Positions 16,276 through 24,759 of a DNA stretch of 33,012 nt are shown here, piece after piece. The translations under genes were made by a program, and so were the position numbers. This DNA comes from Bradyrhizobium sp. GTDB taxonomy: Bacteria > Pseudomonadota > Alphaproteobacteria > Rhizobiales > Beijerinckiaceae. The notes under the pieces were generated by a model, which did not search any database, was not told where the DNA came from, and saw only the letters and a list, made by a program, of their open reading frames with translations. Position 1 is the stretch's first letter. The number at the start of each line of letters is the position of its first letter. Location of the stretch: assembly GCA_004799435.1 (NCBI GenBank), contig SSMV01000107.1:1-33012 (forward strand), written 5' to 3'.

Positions 16276-17357
16276 CAACGAGCCTCCCGGTCGACGTAGT
16301 ACGCGGCGCCCGCGATCATCAGCACGATCAACCCCTGCAGGATGCCCACCAGCGCCGATGGCACCGAGGCGGCCATTTCCATCGATATGCCGCCCGAGCG
16401 CATGAAGCCAAACAGCAGGGCCCCTGCGATCACGCCGACGATCGAGCCGCGCGCCAGCAGGCCGACCACCAGACCGTCGAAGCCATAGCCGGACGAGAAG
16501 CCCGCCTTGAGCGAATACTGCTCGCCCTGCAACATCAGCGCGCCAGCCAGTCCGCCGAGCGCTCCGGCGATGAACAGCGCGACCACCATGGTGGAGCCGA
16601 CCGCGATCCCCGCCCGGGCCGCTGCCACCGGATTGAGCCCGACCGCGCTCAACTGAAAGCCAAACAGCGAGCGCCGGAGTGCGAGCGCGGCGATGACGGC
16701 GACAACCGCCAGGATCGGCAAGCCGATCGTCACCGGCGACGCGTAGGAACCGGTCAGCAGCGGCGCCTTGGTTGGATCGGGGATCAGCAGCGATTCGGGC
16801 AGCGTCGCCGAATTGGTCATCGGCTGGCGCAGCAGCGATTCCGACTGGACGCTCCAGTAGAGCAGCCAGATCGCGATGAATGAAAGCAGGAGCGTCGTGA
16901 TCACCTCGTTGGCCCCGGCCCGCGCCCTCAACAGGCCGGCCAACGCGCCCCACATGCCGCCGGCGAGTGCGCCGCCGATCATCGGGATGATGAAGGCGAG
17001 GCCGAGCGGCAGCGACGCCATGCCCGGCGTGAGACACAGTGCGGTCGAAGCGATGCCGCCGACCGCAATCTGCCCTTCTCCGCCGACGTTGGTCAGACCG
17101 GCGCGATTGGCGATGACGAAGCCGACCCCGACCAGCGCCAGCGCCACGGCGCGATTGAGCGAGGCGGAAATCGCGTAGGCGTTGCCGAAAGCGCCGCGCC
17201 AAAACGCGAACAGCGCCTTGTCGAGCGGCACACCCATGATCACAACCACCGCCATGCCGACGGCGAAGGCCGCGAGCACCGCGCCGAGGGGAAACAGCAG
17301 GCGCAGGATCGACGCCGGCAGCGGCGGGCGCGAAGGGGAAAGCGATGCGACGCTCAT
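16275..17357 (-). CDS. BMP-family ABC importer permease 1
   Basis: A 360-residue membrane protein of the YufP/NupP type. It has the hallmark segment GVGFVIANRAGLTNVGGEGQIAVGGIAS, then NEVITTLLLSFIAIWLLYW, and the coupling-helix region AVGLNPVAAARAGIAVGS. About eight to ten hydrophobic segments are present. Its ATG overlaps the stop of the ATPase gene by 4 bases and its stop overlaps the next permease by one base, the normal tight operon order for this importer class, which carries nucleosides, nucleobases or related heterocycles in characterised cases. The cargo here is inferred from neighbouring hydrolases to be a cyclic amide or ureide. Confidence 0.92.
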   Translation of the reverse strand: MSVASLSPSRPPLPASILRLLFPLGAVLAAFAVGMAVVVIMGVPLDKALFAFWRGAFGNAYAISASLNRAVALALVGVGFVIANRAGLTNVGGEGQIAVGGIASTALCLTPGMASLPLGLAFIIPMIGGALAGGMWGALAGLLRARAGANEVITTLLLSFIAIWLLYWSVQSESLLRQPMTNSATLPESLLIPDPTKAPLLTGSYASPVTIGLPILAVVAVIAALALRRSLFGFQLSAVGLNPVAAARAGIAVGSTMVVALFIAGALGGLAGALMLQGEQYSLKAGFSSGYGFDGLVVGLLARGSIVGVIAGALLFGFMRSGGISMEMAASVPSALVGILQGLIVLMIAGAAYYVDREAR

Positions 17358-18928
17358 GCGGCCTGCCCCGACATCAAGGCGCCAATTGTCCGCCGGTTGG
17401 CCGGGTCGGCCCTGCGTTCGCCAACGATTCGACCGCGATAGAAGACGACGATTCGGTCGGCGACCGCGATCAGTTCGTCGAGCTCCGATGACACCAACAG
17501 CACGCCGACACCGCCGTCGGCGGCGTCGCGGATCAGCCGGTAGACGGCTTCAACCGCACCGATGTCGAGGCCGCGCGTTGGCTGGGCGGCGAGCAGGAAT
17601 CTCAGATCGGGCGTCGTGAGCTCGCGCGCCAGCACCGCTTTCTGCTGGTTGCCGCCAGAGAGACTGCCGAACCTGATCAGCGGCCCCTCGGCGCGCACGT
17701 CGAAGCGCCGGATATATTCGGCGGCGAGCGCCCGCTGGCGCGGGCGGTCGATCAGACCAAGACGGGCGAATTGTCGCATACGGTTAAGGAAAAGGTTGTC
17801 GGCGAGCGAAAGCCCACTGACAACGGCGACGGCATGGCGATCCTCGGGGACGATGCCGACTCCGGCGGCTGTGATCGCGCGGGGGCTTGCCTCCGTCAGT
17901 TCGCGCCCGCCTGCGAACCAGCGGCCGGCGCTGGCGCGCATCAGGCCGGCGAGAATGGCGCCCAGTTCGCTTTGCCCGTTGCCTTCGACGCCGGCGACGC
18001 CGACGATCTCGCCGCGATCGACGCTGAGCGTGATATCGTCGAGTCGGCGCACGCCCAACCGATCGAGGAAGCTGACGCCGTCGAGCTGCATCGCCTCCTC
18101 GGCCTCGACCAGCGGGGTCGGCCGTTGTCGCTTGGGGAGCGCCAGCACGCCGCTCGCCGCCTCGCCATCGCGCGCAACCGGGCGCTGGATCATCGCCTGC
18201 ACCAACGCGTCGATCTCATCCGCAGGGTGGTCGGAGCGCGCAGCGATGCGGCCACGATGGAGTACCGTGACCCGATCGGCGACGCGTTCGATCTCGGCAA
18301 GCTTGTGCGTCACCAGAACGACGGCGCAACCGGCGCCAGCCACCTGTCGGCAGACGGCAAGCAGCGACTGGATTTCGTCGGGCAGCAGCACGGCCGTCGG
18401 CTCGTCGAGGATCAGTACACGCGGGCGCTTCATCAAGCACTTGACGATTTCGACCCGTTGGCGCTGTCCGACCGAGAGATCGCCAACCAGCGCGGCGGGA
18501 TCGAGCGTCAGACCGAACTCCTGAGCAAGCGACTCGAGCCGCCGCCCTTCGCCCTTGCGATCTAGCCGTCCAAGCCGGCCGCCGAGCAGGAGATTGTCGA
18601 TCACCGGCAATTCGTTGATCAGGCTGAAATGCTGATGGACCATGGCGACGCCCCGCGACAGCGCATCGCGCGGGCCCGCGGGTCGATAGGGCGCGCCAGC
18701 GAGTGTCATTTCGCCGGCGGAGGGCGCATGAATGCCGAAGATCAGATTGCACAGCGTCGATTTGCCGGCGCCGTTTTCGCCGAGCAGACAATGGACTTCG
18801 CCGGGAAGAAAGGCGATGTCGACGTCGGCGAGCGCCTCGAAGGCGCCGAAGCGCTTGCCGACCCCGGTCATCGCAAGCAAAGGCGTGACGCCGCGCCCCT
18901 TGCCGGGCGCGGCGTCGGACGCGAGCAT
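17354..18928 (-). CDS. BMP-family ABC importer ATPase (two nucleotide-binding domains)
   Basis: A 524-residue duplicated ATPase of the YufO/NupO class. The first domain has Walker A GENGAGKST, signature LSVGQRQRVEIVK and Walker B VLILDEPTAVL. The second has EGNGQSELG, signature LSGGNQQKAVLARELT and LLAAQPTRGLD, where the usual Asp-Glu is Ala-Gln. That replacement is typical of this importer class and not a defect of this gene. I chose ATG 18928, which lies 14 bases after the binding-protein stop; a TTG at 18946 overlapping that stop by 4 bases is also possible. The gene lies between the binding protein and the first permease in one operon. Confidence 0.92.
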   Translation of the reverse strand: MLASDAAPGKGRGVTPLLAMTGVGKRFGAFEALADVDIAFLPGEVHCLLGENGAGKSTLCNLIFGIHAPSAGEMTLAGAPYRPAGPRDALSRGVAMVHQHFSLINELPVIDNLLLGGRLGRLDRKGEGRRLESLAQEFGLTLDPAALVGDLSVGQRQRVEIVKCLMKRPRVLILDEPTAVLLPDEIQSLLAVCRQVAGAGCAVVLVTHKLAEIERVADRVTVLHRGRIAARSDHPADEIDALVQAMIQRPVARDGEAASGVLALPKRQRPTPLVEAEEAMQLDGVSFLDRLGVRRLDDITLSVDRGEIVGVAGVEGNGQSELGAILAGLMRASAGRWFAGGRELTEASPRAITAAGVGIVPEDRHAVAVVSGLSLADNLFLNRMRQFARLGLIDRPRQRALAAEYIRRFDVRAEGPLIRFGSLSGGNQQKAVLARELTTPDLRFLLAAQPTRGLDIGAVEAVYRLIRDAADGGVGVLLVSSELDELIAVADRIVVFYRGRIVGERRADPANRRTIGALMSGQAA

Positions 18929-18942
18929 GCCCGCTTCAGCGA

Positions 18943-19914
18943 TCAACCTTCGAGCACCTTGATCTTGCCCGACAGGATGTCCTTGATGATCTCATCAAGC
19001 TTGGCTTTCATTTCCGGCGTTTCGCCGCAAACCGCCATTTCCGAAGCATCCGGGCCGGCGGCGAGGCCGAACGGTTTGTAGCCCGGCGCCCATGTCCCGC
19101 CCATCGCCTGATCGATGGCGTATTGAACCTGGAAGCCGACGCCGGTGATCGAATAGGCGAGGTAGAGCGGGTCTGTCCCGCAATAGTCGGTGTAGGAGCC
19201 GATGATATGCGTGCCCTTCTCCTTGGCCGCCTGTTCCATACCGCGCAGGCCGAGGTTGAGGATGTGATAGTGGACGTCAGCGCCCTGGGCGATGGCGGCG
19301 AGCGTGGCTTCCTTGGATTTCGCCACATCGTCAAAGTCGCCGGTGTAGCTCTCGAAATATTTGATGTTTGGATTGATGTAGTGGGCGCCCAAGCCGAATT
19401 CCTTGCCGGCGTTGACGATCGAGGGAATCTCCATGCCGCCCACATAGGACACCGCGCCGGTCTTGGAGAGCATCGCGGCGGCGGCGCCGGCGACGAAGGC
19501 GATCTCCGCCTGCTTGACGTCATAGCCGGCGACATTGGGCAGTTGCACGCCGGCGTTGCCGCCGACGATCGAGAACTTCACATTGGGGAAATGCGGCGCA
19601 ACTTTGAGCACGTCGGCCTGGGTCTGGCCGCCAACGCCAATCACCAGCGCATTGTTCGAAGCGAGCTGGGTCAGCGCCTGCCCCATGTCGCCATAATTGA
19701 TGTTCTCGATCATCTGCACGACGATCTTGTCGCCATATTTCTTCTCGGCGGCGACAAGGCCATTGTATCCCGATTCCATCCAACCCTTGTCGGACTTCGA
19801 CCCGGGAATGAGGATGCCCACGGTGAGCGGGCTCTCTGCAAAGGCGGCGCCGATGCTGACGCCGAGCATCGCTAGACTGGCGACGCCCAAAACAAGATGA
19901 CGGCGGTTGATCAT
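18943..19914 (-). CDS. BMP-family ABC importer substrate-binding protein
   Basis: A 323-residue periplasmic protein of the BMP/PnrA family. The signal peptide is MINRRHLVLGVASLAMLG followed by VSIGAAFA, with likely cleavage before ESPLTVGILIPG. Family landmarks are KSDKGWMESGYNGL, NINYGDMGQALTQLAS, and VAGAAAAMLSKTGAVSYVGGMEIPSI. This family binds nucleosides or purines in known cases, or is uncharacterised. The ATG at 19914 follows GGGG by 6 bases; a longer frame begins at 19986 but would place extra residues before the signal peptide. It is the first gene of the leftward operon (binding protein, ATPase, two permeases, GGT-like enzyme) and is divergent from the RutB-like hydrolase gene. Confidence 0.93.
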   Translation of the reverse strand: MINRRHLVLGVASLAMLGVSIGAAFAESPLTVGILIPGSKSDKGWMESGYNGLVAAEKKYGDKIVVQMIENINYGDMGQALTQLASNNALVIGVGGQTQADVLKVAPHFPNVKFSIVGGNAGVQLPNVAGYDVKQAEIAFVAGAAAAMLSKTGAVSYVGGMEIPSIVNAGKEFGLGAHYINPNIKYFESYTGDFDDVAKSKEATLAAIAQGADVHYHILNLGLRGMEQAAKEKGTHIIGSYTDYCGTDPLYLAYSITGVGFQVQYAIDQAMGGTWAPGYKPFGLAAGPDASEMAVCGETPEMKAKLDEIIKDILSGKIKVLEG

Positions 19915-20043
19915 AAACGTCCCCTGATTTTCCGCGGTTGAAACGGCGAGTGCGAGGCCTCGTCGCCTAGCTCTCGCAAGGCCCATGCCAGCCCAATTCC
20001 ATTGATTCTCAAGGGGAACCCTCGCCGGCCGGCGCCCGCTAAG

Positions 20044-20061
20044 TAAGTAAATGCTTATTTA
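20044..20061. promoter_or_regulatory. Candidate TetR-type operator between divergent arms
   Basis: TAAGTAAATGCTTATTTA is an interrupted palindrome (TAAnTAA, 4 bases, TTAnTTA) in an otherwise GC-rich 291-base divergent gap. A third TAAG at 20039-20043 extends the left side. It is about 130 bases upstream of the BMP gene and 145 bases upstream of the RutB-like gene. The TetR regulator encoded at the end of the rightward arm is the obvious candidate to bind it. Binding is inference. Confidence 0.5.
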
Positions 20062-20205
20062 ATGCACACCCGCGCCGCCCCCTGCACGTCTTTCGGGCGC
20101 GGCGCGCTTGCGGGCGCGAGAAAGGCGCAGCAGTTTCAACCCGCGGCGGTTGGCGCCAGGTTTGCAGCATCGCCGTCGGACCCACAGCGACGGGAGGAGC
20201 CAGAG

Positions 20206-20997
20206 ATGAACGCGCGCGAGGGAACCGCCAAGACCGGAGGGCCGCTCGGCGTCGGCCGCAACACCCGCTGGTGGGCGCGCCCCGACAATGTCGATATGAC
20301 GCTGCCGCTTACGCCGCCGCGCGTCATCACTTTGGCGACCGCGCCGCAGACGGTGACGATTGATCTCGCCCGCACCGCGATCATCGTCATCGACATGCAG
20401 AACGATTTTTGCGCGCCGGGCGGCTGGGTCGATCATGTCGGCGGCAATTTCGCCGCCGACCGCGTCGCCATCGGACCCTTGCAGAAACTGCTGCCCCAGC
20501 TCAGAATCCATGAGGTGCCGGTGATCTGGGTCAACTGGGGCAACCGCCCCGACCTGATGAACATGCCGCCCAACCAGATCCACCTCTACAAGACGAGCGG
20601 CGTCGGCGTCGGCCTCGGTGACCCCCTGCCCGCCAACGGCGCCCGTGTGTTGGAAAAGGACTCCTGGGCGGCCGCCGTTGTCGATGAACTCGCGCCCTTG
20701 CCGAGCGACATCAAAGTCGACAAGCACCGCATCAGCGGCTTTTGGGATACGCCGCTCGATTCGATTCTGCGCAATCTCGGCGTACGCACCATTTTGTTTG
20801 CCGGCTGCAACACAGACCAATGCGTGCTGCACTCGCTGACCGACGCCAATTTCCTCGGCTACGGCTGTGTGTTGGTCGAGGATTGCTGCGCAACCAGTTC
20901 GCCGGCCTTCTGCACCGAAGCGACAATCTGGAACGTCAAGAAGTGCTTCGGTTTTGTCTGCGATTCCGAAGCGGTGCTGGCGGCGCTGCCTGCATGA
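20206..20997 (+). CDS. RutB-like cysteine hydrolase (isochorismatase family)
   Basis: A 263-residue cytoplasmic amidohydrolase. The catalytic triad is Asp63 (IVIDMQNDFC), Lys173 (VDKHRISGF) and Cys206 (CNTDQCVLHS). The segment K-x-R-x-SGF-x-x-TPLDSILR resembles RutB, the ureidoacrylate amidohydrolase of pyrimidine degradation; biuret hydrolase and N-carbamoylsarcosine amidase belong to the same superfamily. A substrate with a terminal carbamoyl group is therefore likely. The frame extends to 20062, but ATG 20206 follows GGGAGGAG and removes an unconserved N-terminus. It starts the rightward operon and its stop overlaps the amidase start by 4 bases (ATGA). Confidence 0.9.
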   Translation: MNAREGTAKTGGPLGVGRNTRWWARPDNVDMTLPLTPPRVITLATAPQTVTIDLARTAIIVIDMQNDFCAPGGWVDHVGGNFAADRVAIGPLQKLLPQLRIHEVPVIWVNWGNRPDLMNMPPNQIHLYKTSGVGVGLGDPLPANGARVLEKDSWAAAVVDELAPLPSDIKVDKHRISGFWDTPLDSILRNLGVRTILFAGCNTDQCVLHSLTDANFLGYGCVLVEDCCATSSPAFCTEATIWNVKKCFGFVCDSEAVLAALPA

Positions 20998-22172
20998 TCG
21001 ACAACGCGCCGCCATGCGCGGGCGGCTTCCTGCCCGGCGAGAGACTTGTCGTTCCTCCGACCGGACGCGGTCGCCTCGACGGCTTTCGCTTCGCGGTCAA
21101 GGATCTGATCGATCTCGCCGGGCGGCGCACCGGCGGCGGCAATCCCGACTGGTTGGCGGCCGAGGCCCCAGCGCCGCGCCACGCTCCAGTGGTCACAGCG
21201 CTGCTCGCCGCCGGCGCGACTTGTGTAGGCAAGACGATCACAGATGAACTCGCCTTCAGCCTCGAAGGCGCCAACTCCCATTACGGAACGCCCCCCAATC
21301 CGCTTGGCCGCGACTGGCTTCCCGGCGGATCGTCGAGTGGATCGGCGGTCGCGGTCGCGTCAGGCGCCGTCGAATTCGCGCTCGGCACCGACACCGGCGG
21401 CTCGGTTCGCGTTCCTGCCGCCTTGTGCGGGATTTTCGGCTTCCGGCCGAGCCACGGCGCGGTAAGCGCGGAGGGCGTCCTGCCCTTCGCGCCCGGATAT
21501 GATACGGTCGGCTGGCTGGCGCGCGACGCCGCGACGCTCGCGCAGGTTGGCGACGTGCTCCTCGCGCCCGCGCTACGGGAGCCTATCGCGTCGATCCGCA
21601 TTGTCGAAGACGCTGTGTCGTTGCTCGAGCCAAGCGTCGGCGCGAGCTTCCGTGAGGCGGCCGAGCGCATTACGACGGCCGCGTCGCTACGGATCTTTGA
21701 CCGCTGGCCGCTCAAGGACTTAAAGGACGCATACACGACCATACAGGGTTACGAGATTCGCATGGCGCTGGGGGCGCTGCTTGACCTGCGCCAGCCACGC
21801 TTTGGTCCCACCATCGCGCCGCGCTTCGCCGCGAGCGCCAAAATCACGCGGGAAGAGTACCAAGCCTCCTGCGCTTGGCGCGAGGACTTCACCCAGTGGC
21901 TCGACGCCATGTGCCCGCAAGATTGCGCCCTGGCGCTTCCCGCCGCTTCCGTCGCCTTTCTGCGCCGCGACGCAACCGGTGGAGAGATCGATCATTTTTA
22001 TGCGACGACGCTTGGCCTCGCGGCGGTTGCCAGTCACAGCCGGAGGCCGCAGGTTCAATTTGGCCGAGCGCGCGCACAAGGCCTCGCCGTCTCTATCATC
22101 GGCGCGCGCGGCGCTGATCGCGCGTTGCTCGATCTTGCGCAGAGCCTGAACGAACGAGGGTTGGAAACGTGA
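20994..22172 (+). CDS. Amidase-signature family hydrolase
   Basis: A 392-residue enzyme with the Ser-Ser-Lys catalytic set of amidase-signature proteins: Lys36 (FAVKDLID), the GGSSSGS loop at residues 111-117 and the nucleophile Ser137 (GTDTGGSVRVPAA). At 392 residues it is shorter than many amidases but resembles the shorter members such as AtzE- or allophanate-hydrolase-like N-terminal domains. Its C-terminal segment is complete (RPQVQFGRARAQGLAVSIIGARGADRALLDLAQ). Start ATG overlaps the upstream stop by 4 bases, and its stop overlaps the TetR gene. It probably acts after or beside the RutB-like enzyme on a carbamoyl or amide intermediate. Confidence 0.92.
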   Translation: MIDNAPPCAGGFLPGERLVVPPTGRGRLDGFRFAVKDLIDLAGRRTGGGNPDWLAAEAPAPRHAPVVTALLAAGATCVGKTITDELAFSLEGANSHYGTPPNPLGRDWLPGGSSSGSAVAVASGAVEFALGTDTGGSVRVPAALCGIFGFRPSHGAVSAEGVLPFAPGYDTVGWLARDAATLAQVGDVLLAPALREPIASIRIVEDAVSLLEPSVGASFREAAERITTAASLRIFDRWPLKDLKDAYTTIQGYEIRMALGALLDLRQPRFGPTIAPRFAASAKITREEYQASCAWREDFTQWLDAMCPQDCALALPAASVAFLRRDATGGEIDHFYATTLGLAAVASHSRRPQVQFGRARAQGLAVSIIGARGADRALLDLAQSLNERGLET

Positions 22173-22843
22173 ACATCGAAGCGAAGATGATCGCCAGGGC
22201 AAAAGTCGCCAAGCCCAAGCGTTCGCGCAACGCCGAGGACACCCGCGACAAGATTCTGCGGGCGGCCCGCAGCGAGTTCGCCTCCCACGGCTTCGCCGGC
22301 GCCCGGATCGAGCGTATCGTCCTGGCCGCCGAGACCAATCCTCGCATGCTCTATCATTATTTCGGCGACAAATCCGGGCTCTATGTCGCCGTGCTCGAAG
22401 ACGCGATCGGCAACCTCCGGCGCGAGGAGATGAAGATCGACGTCGAGCACCTCGCGCCGATCGCTGGCCTGATGCAGCTCTTCGAGTTCATGAACACGCA
22501 TTTCGAATCCGACCTGCCGCTGGTGCGCTTGTTGCGCAACGAGAACCTTCAGCAGGCGCGCTATCTCAAGACCTCGCGCCGCATCCGCGAGATGTCTTCG
22601 CCCGTTCTAGCGCTGATCGACGGGCTGCTGGCGCGGGGAGCGGCGGAAGGATCGGTGCGCGCCGGCGTCGACGCCCTGCAACTTTATGTGATGATGGTGG
22701 CGCTCAATCAGTTCCCGCTCTCCAACGTCCACACGCTGTCAGTGATCTTCGACCAGAACCTCTCAAAGCTCGCATGGCGTGCCGCACGCCATGCCGCAGC
22801 GCGCGAAATGATCCGCGCCTATCTACGGCCTGATCTCGGCTAG
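22169..22843 (+). CDS. TetR-family repressor (RutR-like C-terminus)
   Basis: A 224-residue regulator. The N-terminal helix-turn-helix is complete: TRDKILRAARSEFASHGFAGARIERIVLAAETNPRMLYHYFGDKSGLY at about residues 24-72. The C-terminal ligand domain resembles the RutR/YcdC group (LLRNENLQQARYL, then VDALQLYVMMVALNQFPLSNVHTLSVIF). RutR responds to uracil or thymine; the effector here is unknown. The GTG start overlaps the amidase stop by 4 bases (GTGA); an in-frame ATG at 22187 is the alternative. Being in the rightward operon, it likely represses both arms through a site in the divergent gap at 19915-20205. Confidence 0.92.
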   Translation: MNIEAKMIARAKVAKPKRSRNAEDTRDKILRAARSEFASHGFAGARIERIVLAAETNPRMLYHYFGDKSGLYVAVLEDAIGNLRREEMKIDVEHLAPIAGLMQLFEFMNTHFESDLPLVRLLRNENLQQARYLKTSRRIREMSSPVLALIDGLLARGAAEGSVRAGVDALQLYVMMVALNQFPLSNVHTLSVIFDQNLSKLAWRAARHAAAREMIRAYLRPDLG

Positions 22844-23276
22844 CGGCCGCCCAAACTCCTAATGAATTCGCCACGTTCGTGGAATAAGACAGTCTTCCCG
22901 TGGCCTCGGTCGAGAGATGCCACGAAGTTGTCTTGGAGCGAATGTCCGCTTCGGCCTTTCGATCGCCGAAAGCCGCCCGTCCGCTCCCGGCCAAGTTTGG
23001 CCATTCTCGATTCGCCGGCGGATGTCTGACAGCGGTCGATCCCTGTTGATCGGACGAAGACACGGCTTCATTCTTGTCGTCGCGTTTTGTAATCAACGCC
23101 GCTGATAGTGCAGACGGGGACTTGCCAACTATTGCAGACGCGCCGACCTGGACGACATCATTCCGATGCGAGACGCGGCTTCGCCGGAATCCGCGACATG
23201 ATAGAGCGAATGCCGATGGCGTCGGCGATGCGTCAAAATAGTTCGGCTGTTTCGCAAAGAGTCCATGGCCGCGCGC
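22844..23276. other. Convergent intergenic gap with repeat debris
   Basis: No credible gene in 433 bases between the TetR gene and the mannitol dehydrogenase-family gene. It contains copy 3 of the GATAGTGCAGA motif. No obvious terminator was found. Confidence 0.45.
23104..23130. repeat. Short dispersed motif, copy 3
   Basis: Contains GATAGTGCAGA, GGGACTT and CCAACT as in 11529-11560, followed by ATTGCAGACG. All three copies are in gene-free gaps. Confidence 0.45.
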
Positions 23277-24728
23277 CTAGCTCGAAAGCGCGGCTATGGC
23301 TAGGTCCGCACCGGTATCGAAGAGTTTGCCGACGTGCCCAATCAAGCAAGTCCGAAAATCCGAATGCCTCGGCAAGTCATCGCCGAAAATTTCCTGCACG
23401 CGGAGCAATCCGGCAACGAGCAGGGAAGGATTGCGATCGGCTTGGTCGGCAATCTTTCGAAAACGGGATGCGAGCGGGTCTCTAACGTCGATGGGACGGC
23501 CTCTTTCGTCGATGCCCGTGACATAGCGCATCCATCCGGCCACGCCGAGCGCCAGCCGATCGACGCTTTGATTGTTGTCCAAGCGCTCCCGAATGGTCGC
23601 CAGCAGACGCTGCGGAAGTTTCTGACTCCCGTCCATCGCGATCTGCCAGGTTCGGTGCTTCAGGGCCGGATTGGCAAACCGAGTGAGAATGTTGTCGCGA
23701 TAGTGACCGAGTTCCTCGCCCGGCAAGTCGAGCGTCGGCATGATTTCCTCGCTTATCAGCGCACGAATGAAAGCTGCGAAGGCTGGGGAGCGCATGACGT
23801 CAGCGACATAATCGTGGCCGGCCAAGTAGCCAAGGTAAGCGAGGGCGGAATGGGCTCCGTTCAGGATACGAAGCTTCATTCGCTCGAAAGGCTCCACCCG
23901 ATCAACCAGTTGAACTCCTACCCGCTCGAAGGCGGCCCGTCCGCTTGGAAATGTATCCTCGAGAACCCACTGGCTAAACGGCTCGGTCATCACCGGCCAA
24001 GCGTCGTCCACGTTAGTGAGATCGCGGATGATCTTGCGGTCGGCGGCCGTAGTCGGCGGTACGATTCGATCGACCATTGAACTCGGGAAAGCGACATTGC
24101 GTGAAATATGCGAGGCGAGTTCGGATGAGCAGAGCGCGGCAAACCGCGAGACAATGCGCGCCGTCGTCTTACCGTTGGCCGGAAGGTTGTCGCAACTCAG
24201 CACCGTGAACGGTGCAATTCCAGCGCGCCATCGCGCAAGGAGACCGTGCACGAGGAAGCCCGGAGCGCTCACCGGTTCGTCGGGACGAGCCAGGTCGTGA
24301 ACAACGTCGGGGTGGTTTTCGTCGAGGTCGCCGCTTGAAGGATCGTAGCAGTATCCCTTCTCGGTGACGGTGAGCGAAACGATGCGAATGCGCGGGTCAG
24401 CCAACTTGGCCAGGAGCTCGGCCCGCTGAGTGTGCGCATCGAGGATGTCGAGCACAGAGCCGATCAAGCGCGTTCGAGTGCTCGTCTCATCCCTTGTGGC
24501 CAGCGTGTAACAAAAATGCTGTGGCGCCAGGGCAAGCTTCGTATCCGGCCTGCGAAGCGACGCCCCGATAATTCCCCAGTCATTTTGGATTGCCAGAATT
24601 GTGTCGACGTATGCCGCCATGTGGGCTCGATGAAACGCCCCGACGCCAAGGTGGAGGATGCCGGGTGAAATCAGGGTGCGATCGTAGGAGAAGGTCTGGT
24701 CGAAATGCGCCGGTGAGTATTTAAACAA
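23277..24728 (-). CDS. Mannitol dehydrogenase-family oxidoreductase (UxuB-like)
   Basis: A 483-residue NAD-dependent polyol or hexuronate reductase. Family landmarks are present in order: GVGAFHRAHMAAY near residue 30, VTEKGY, SCDNLPANG, VDRIVPPTT, and the catalytic KLRILNGAHSALAYLG, then HYRDNILTRFANPALKHRT and QIAMDGSQKLPQR. In neighbouring context with mannonate dehydratase, fructuronate reductase (UxuB) is the likeliest role: fructuronate to mannonate. Mannitol, arabinitol or altronate-related activity cannot be excluded. The TTG start is chosen because GGAGGAG lies 4 bases upstream. It follows the Gfo/Idh/MocA gene by 31 bases as the last gene of this leftward unit. Confidence 0.9.
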   Translation of the reverse strand: MFKYSPAHFDQTFSYDRTLISPGILHLGVGAFHRAHMAAYVDTILAIQNDWGIIGASLRRPDTKLALAPQHFCYTLATRDETSTRTRLIGSVLDILDAHTQRAELLAKLADPRIRIVSLTVTEKGYCYDPSSGDLDENHPDVVHDLARPDEPVSAPGFLVHGLLARWRAGIAPFTVLSCDNLPANGKTTARIVSRFAALCSSELASHISRNVAFPSSMVDRIVPPTTAADRKIIRDLTNVDDAWPVMTEPFSQWVLEDTFPSGRAAFERVGVQLVDRVEPFERMKLRILNGAHSALAYLGYLAGHDYVADVMRSPAFAAFIRALISEEIMPTLDLPGEELGHYRDNILTRFANPALKHRTWQIAMDGSQKLPQRLLATIRERLDNNQSVDRLALGVAGWMRYVTGIDERGRPIDVRDPLASRFRKIADQADRNPSLLVAGLLRVQEIFGDDLPRHSDFRTCLIGHVGKLFDTGADLAIAALSS

Positions 24729-24759
24729 CGTGCTCCTCCGCCACCAGCGAGCGCCTCAG

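Noticed and set aside
16276-17202. N-terminal extension of the second BMP permease frame, giving a 613-residue protein
   Set aside because: The extra 309 residues are Arg-rich and lie in the wrong frame of the first permease; the ATG at 16275 with a one-base overlap is the natural start.
17562-18524. 320-codon plus-strand frame opposite the BMP ATPase
   Set aside because: Ser/Arg-rich antisense translation without any motif; the minus strand has complete ABC motifs.
17354-18928. Loss of Walker B in the second domain of the BMP ATPase (Ala-Gln for Asp-Glu)
   Set aside because: This replacement is usual in BMP-type importer ATPases and so is not a peculiarity of this gene.
20059-21015. 318-codon minus-strand frame opposite the RutB-like gene
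   Set aside because: The plus-strand frame has the Asp-Lys-Cys triad and family pattern; this frame has none.
23334-24080. 248-codon plus-strand frame opposite the mannitol dehydrogenase-family gene
   Set aside because: Antisense shadow; no motif.
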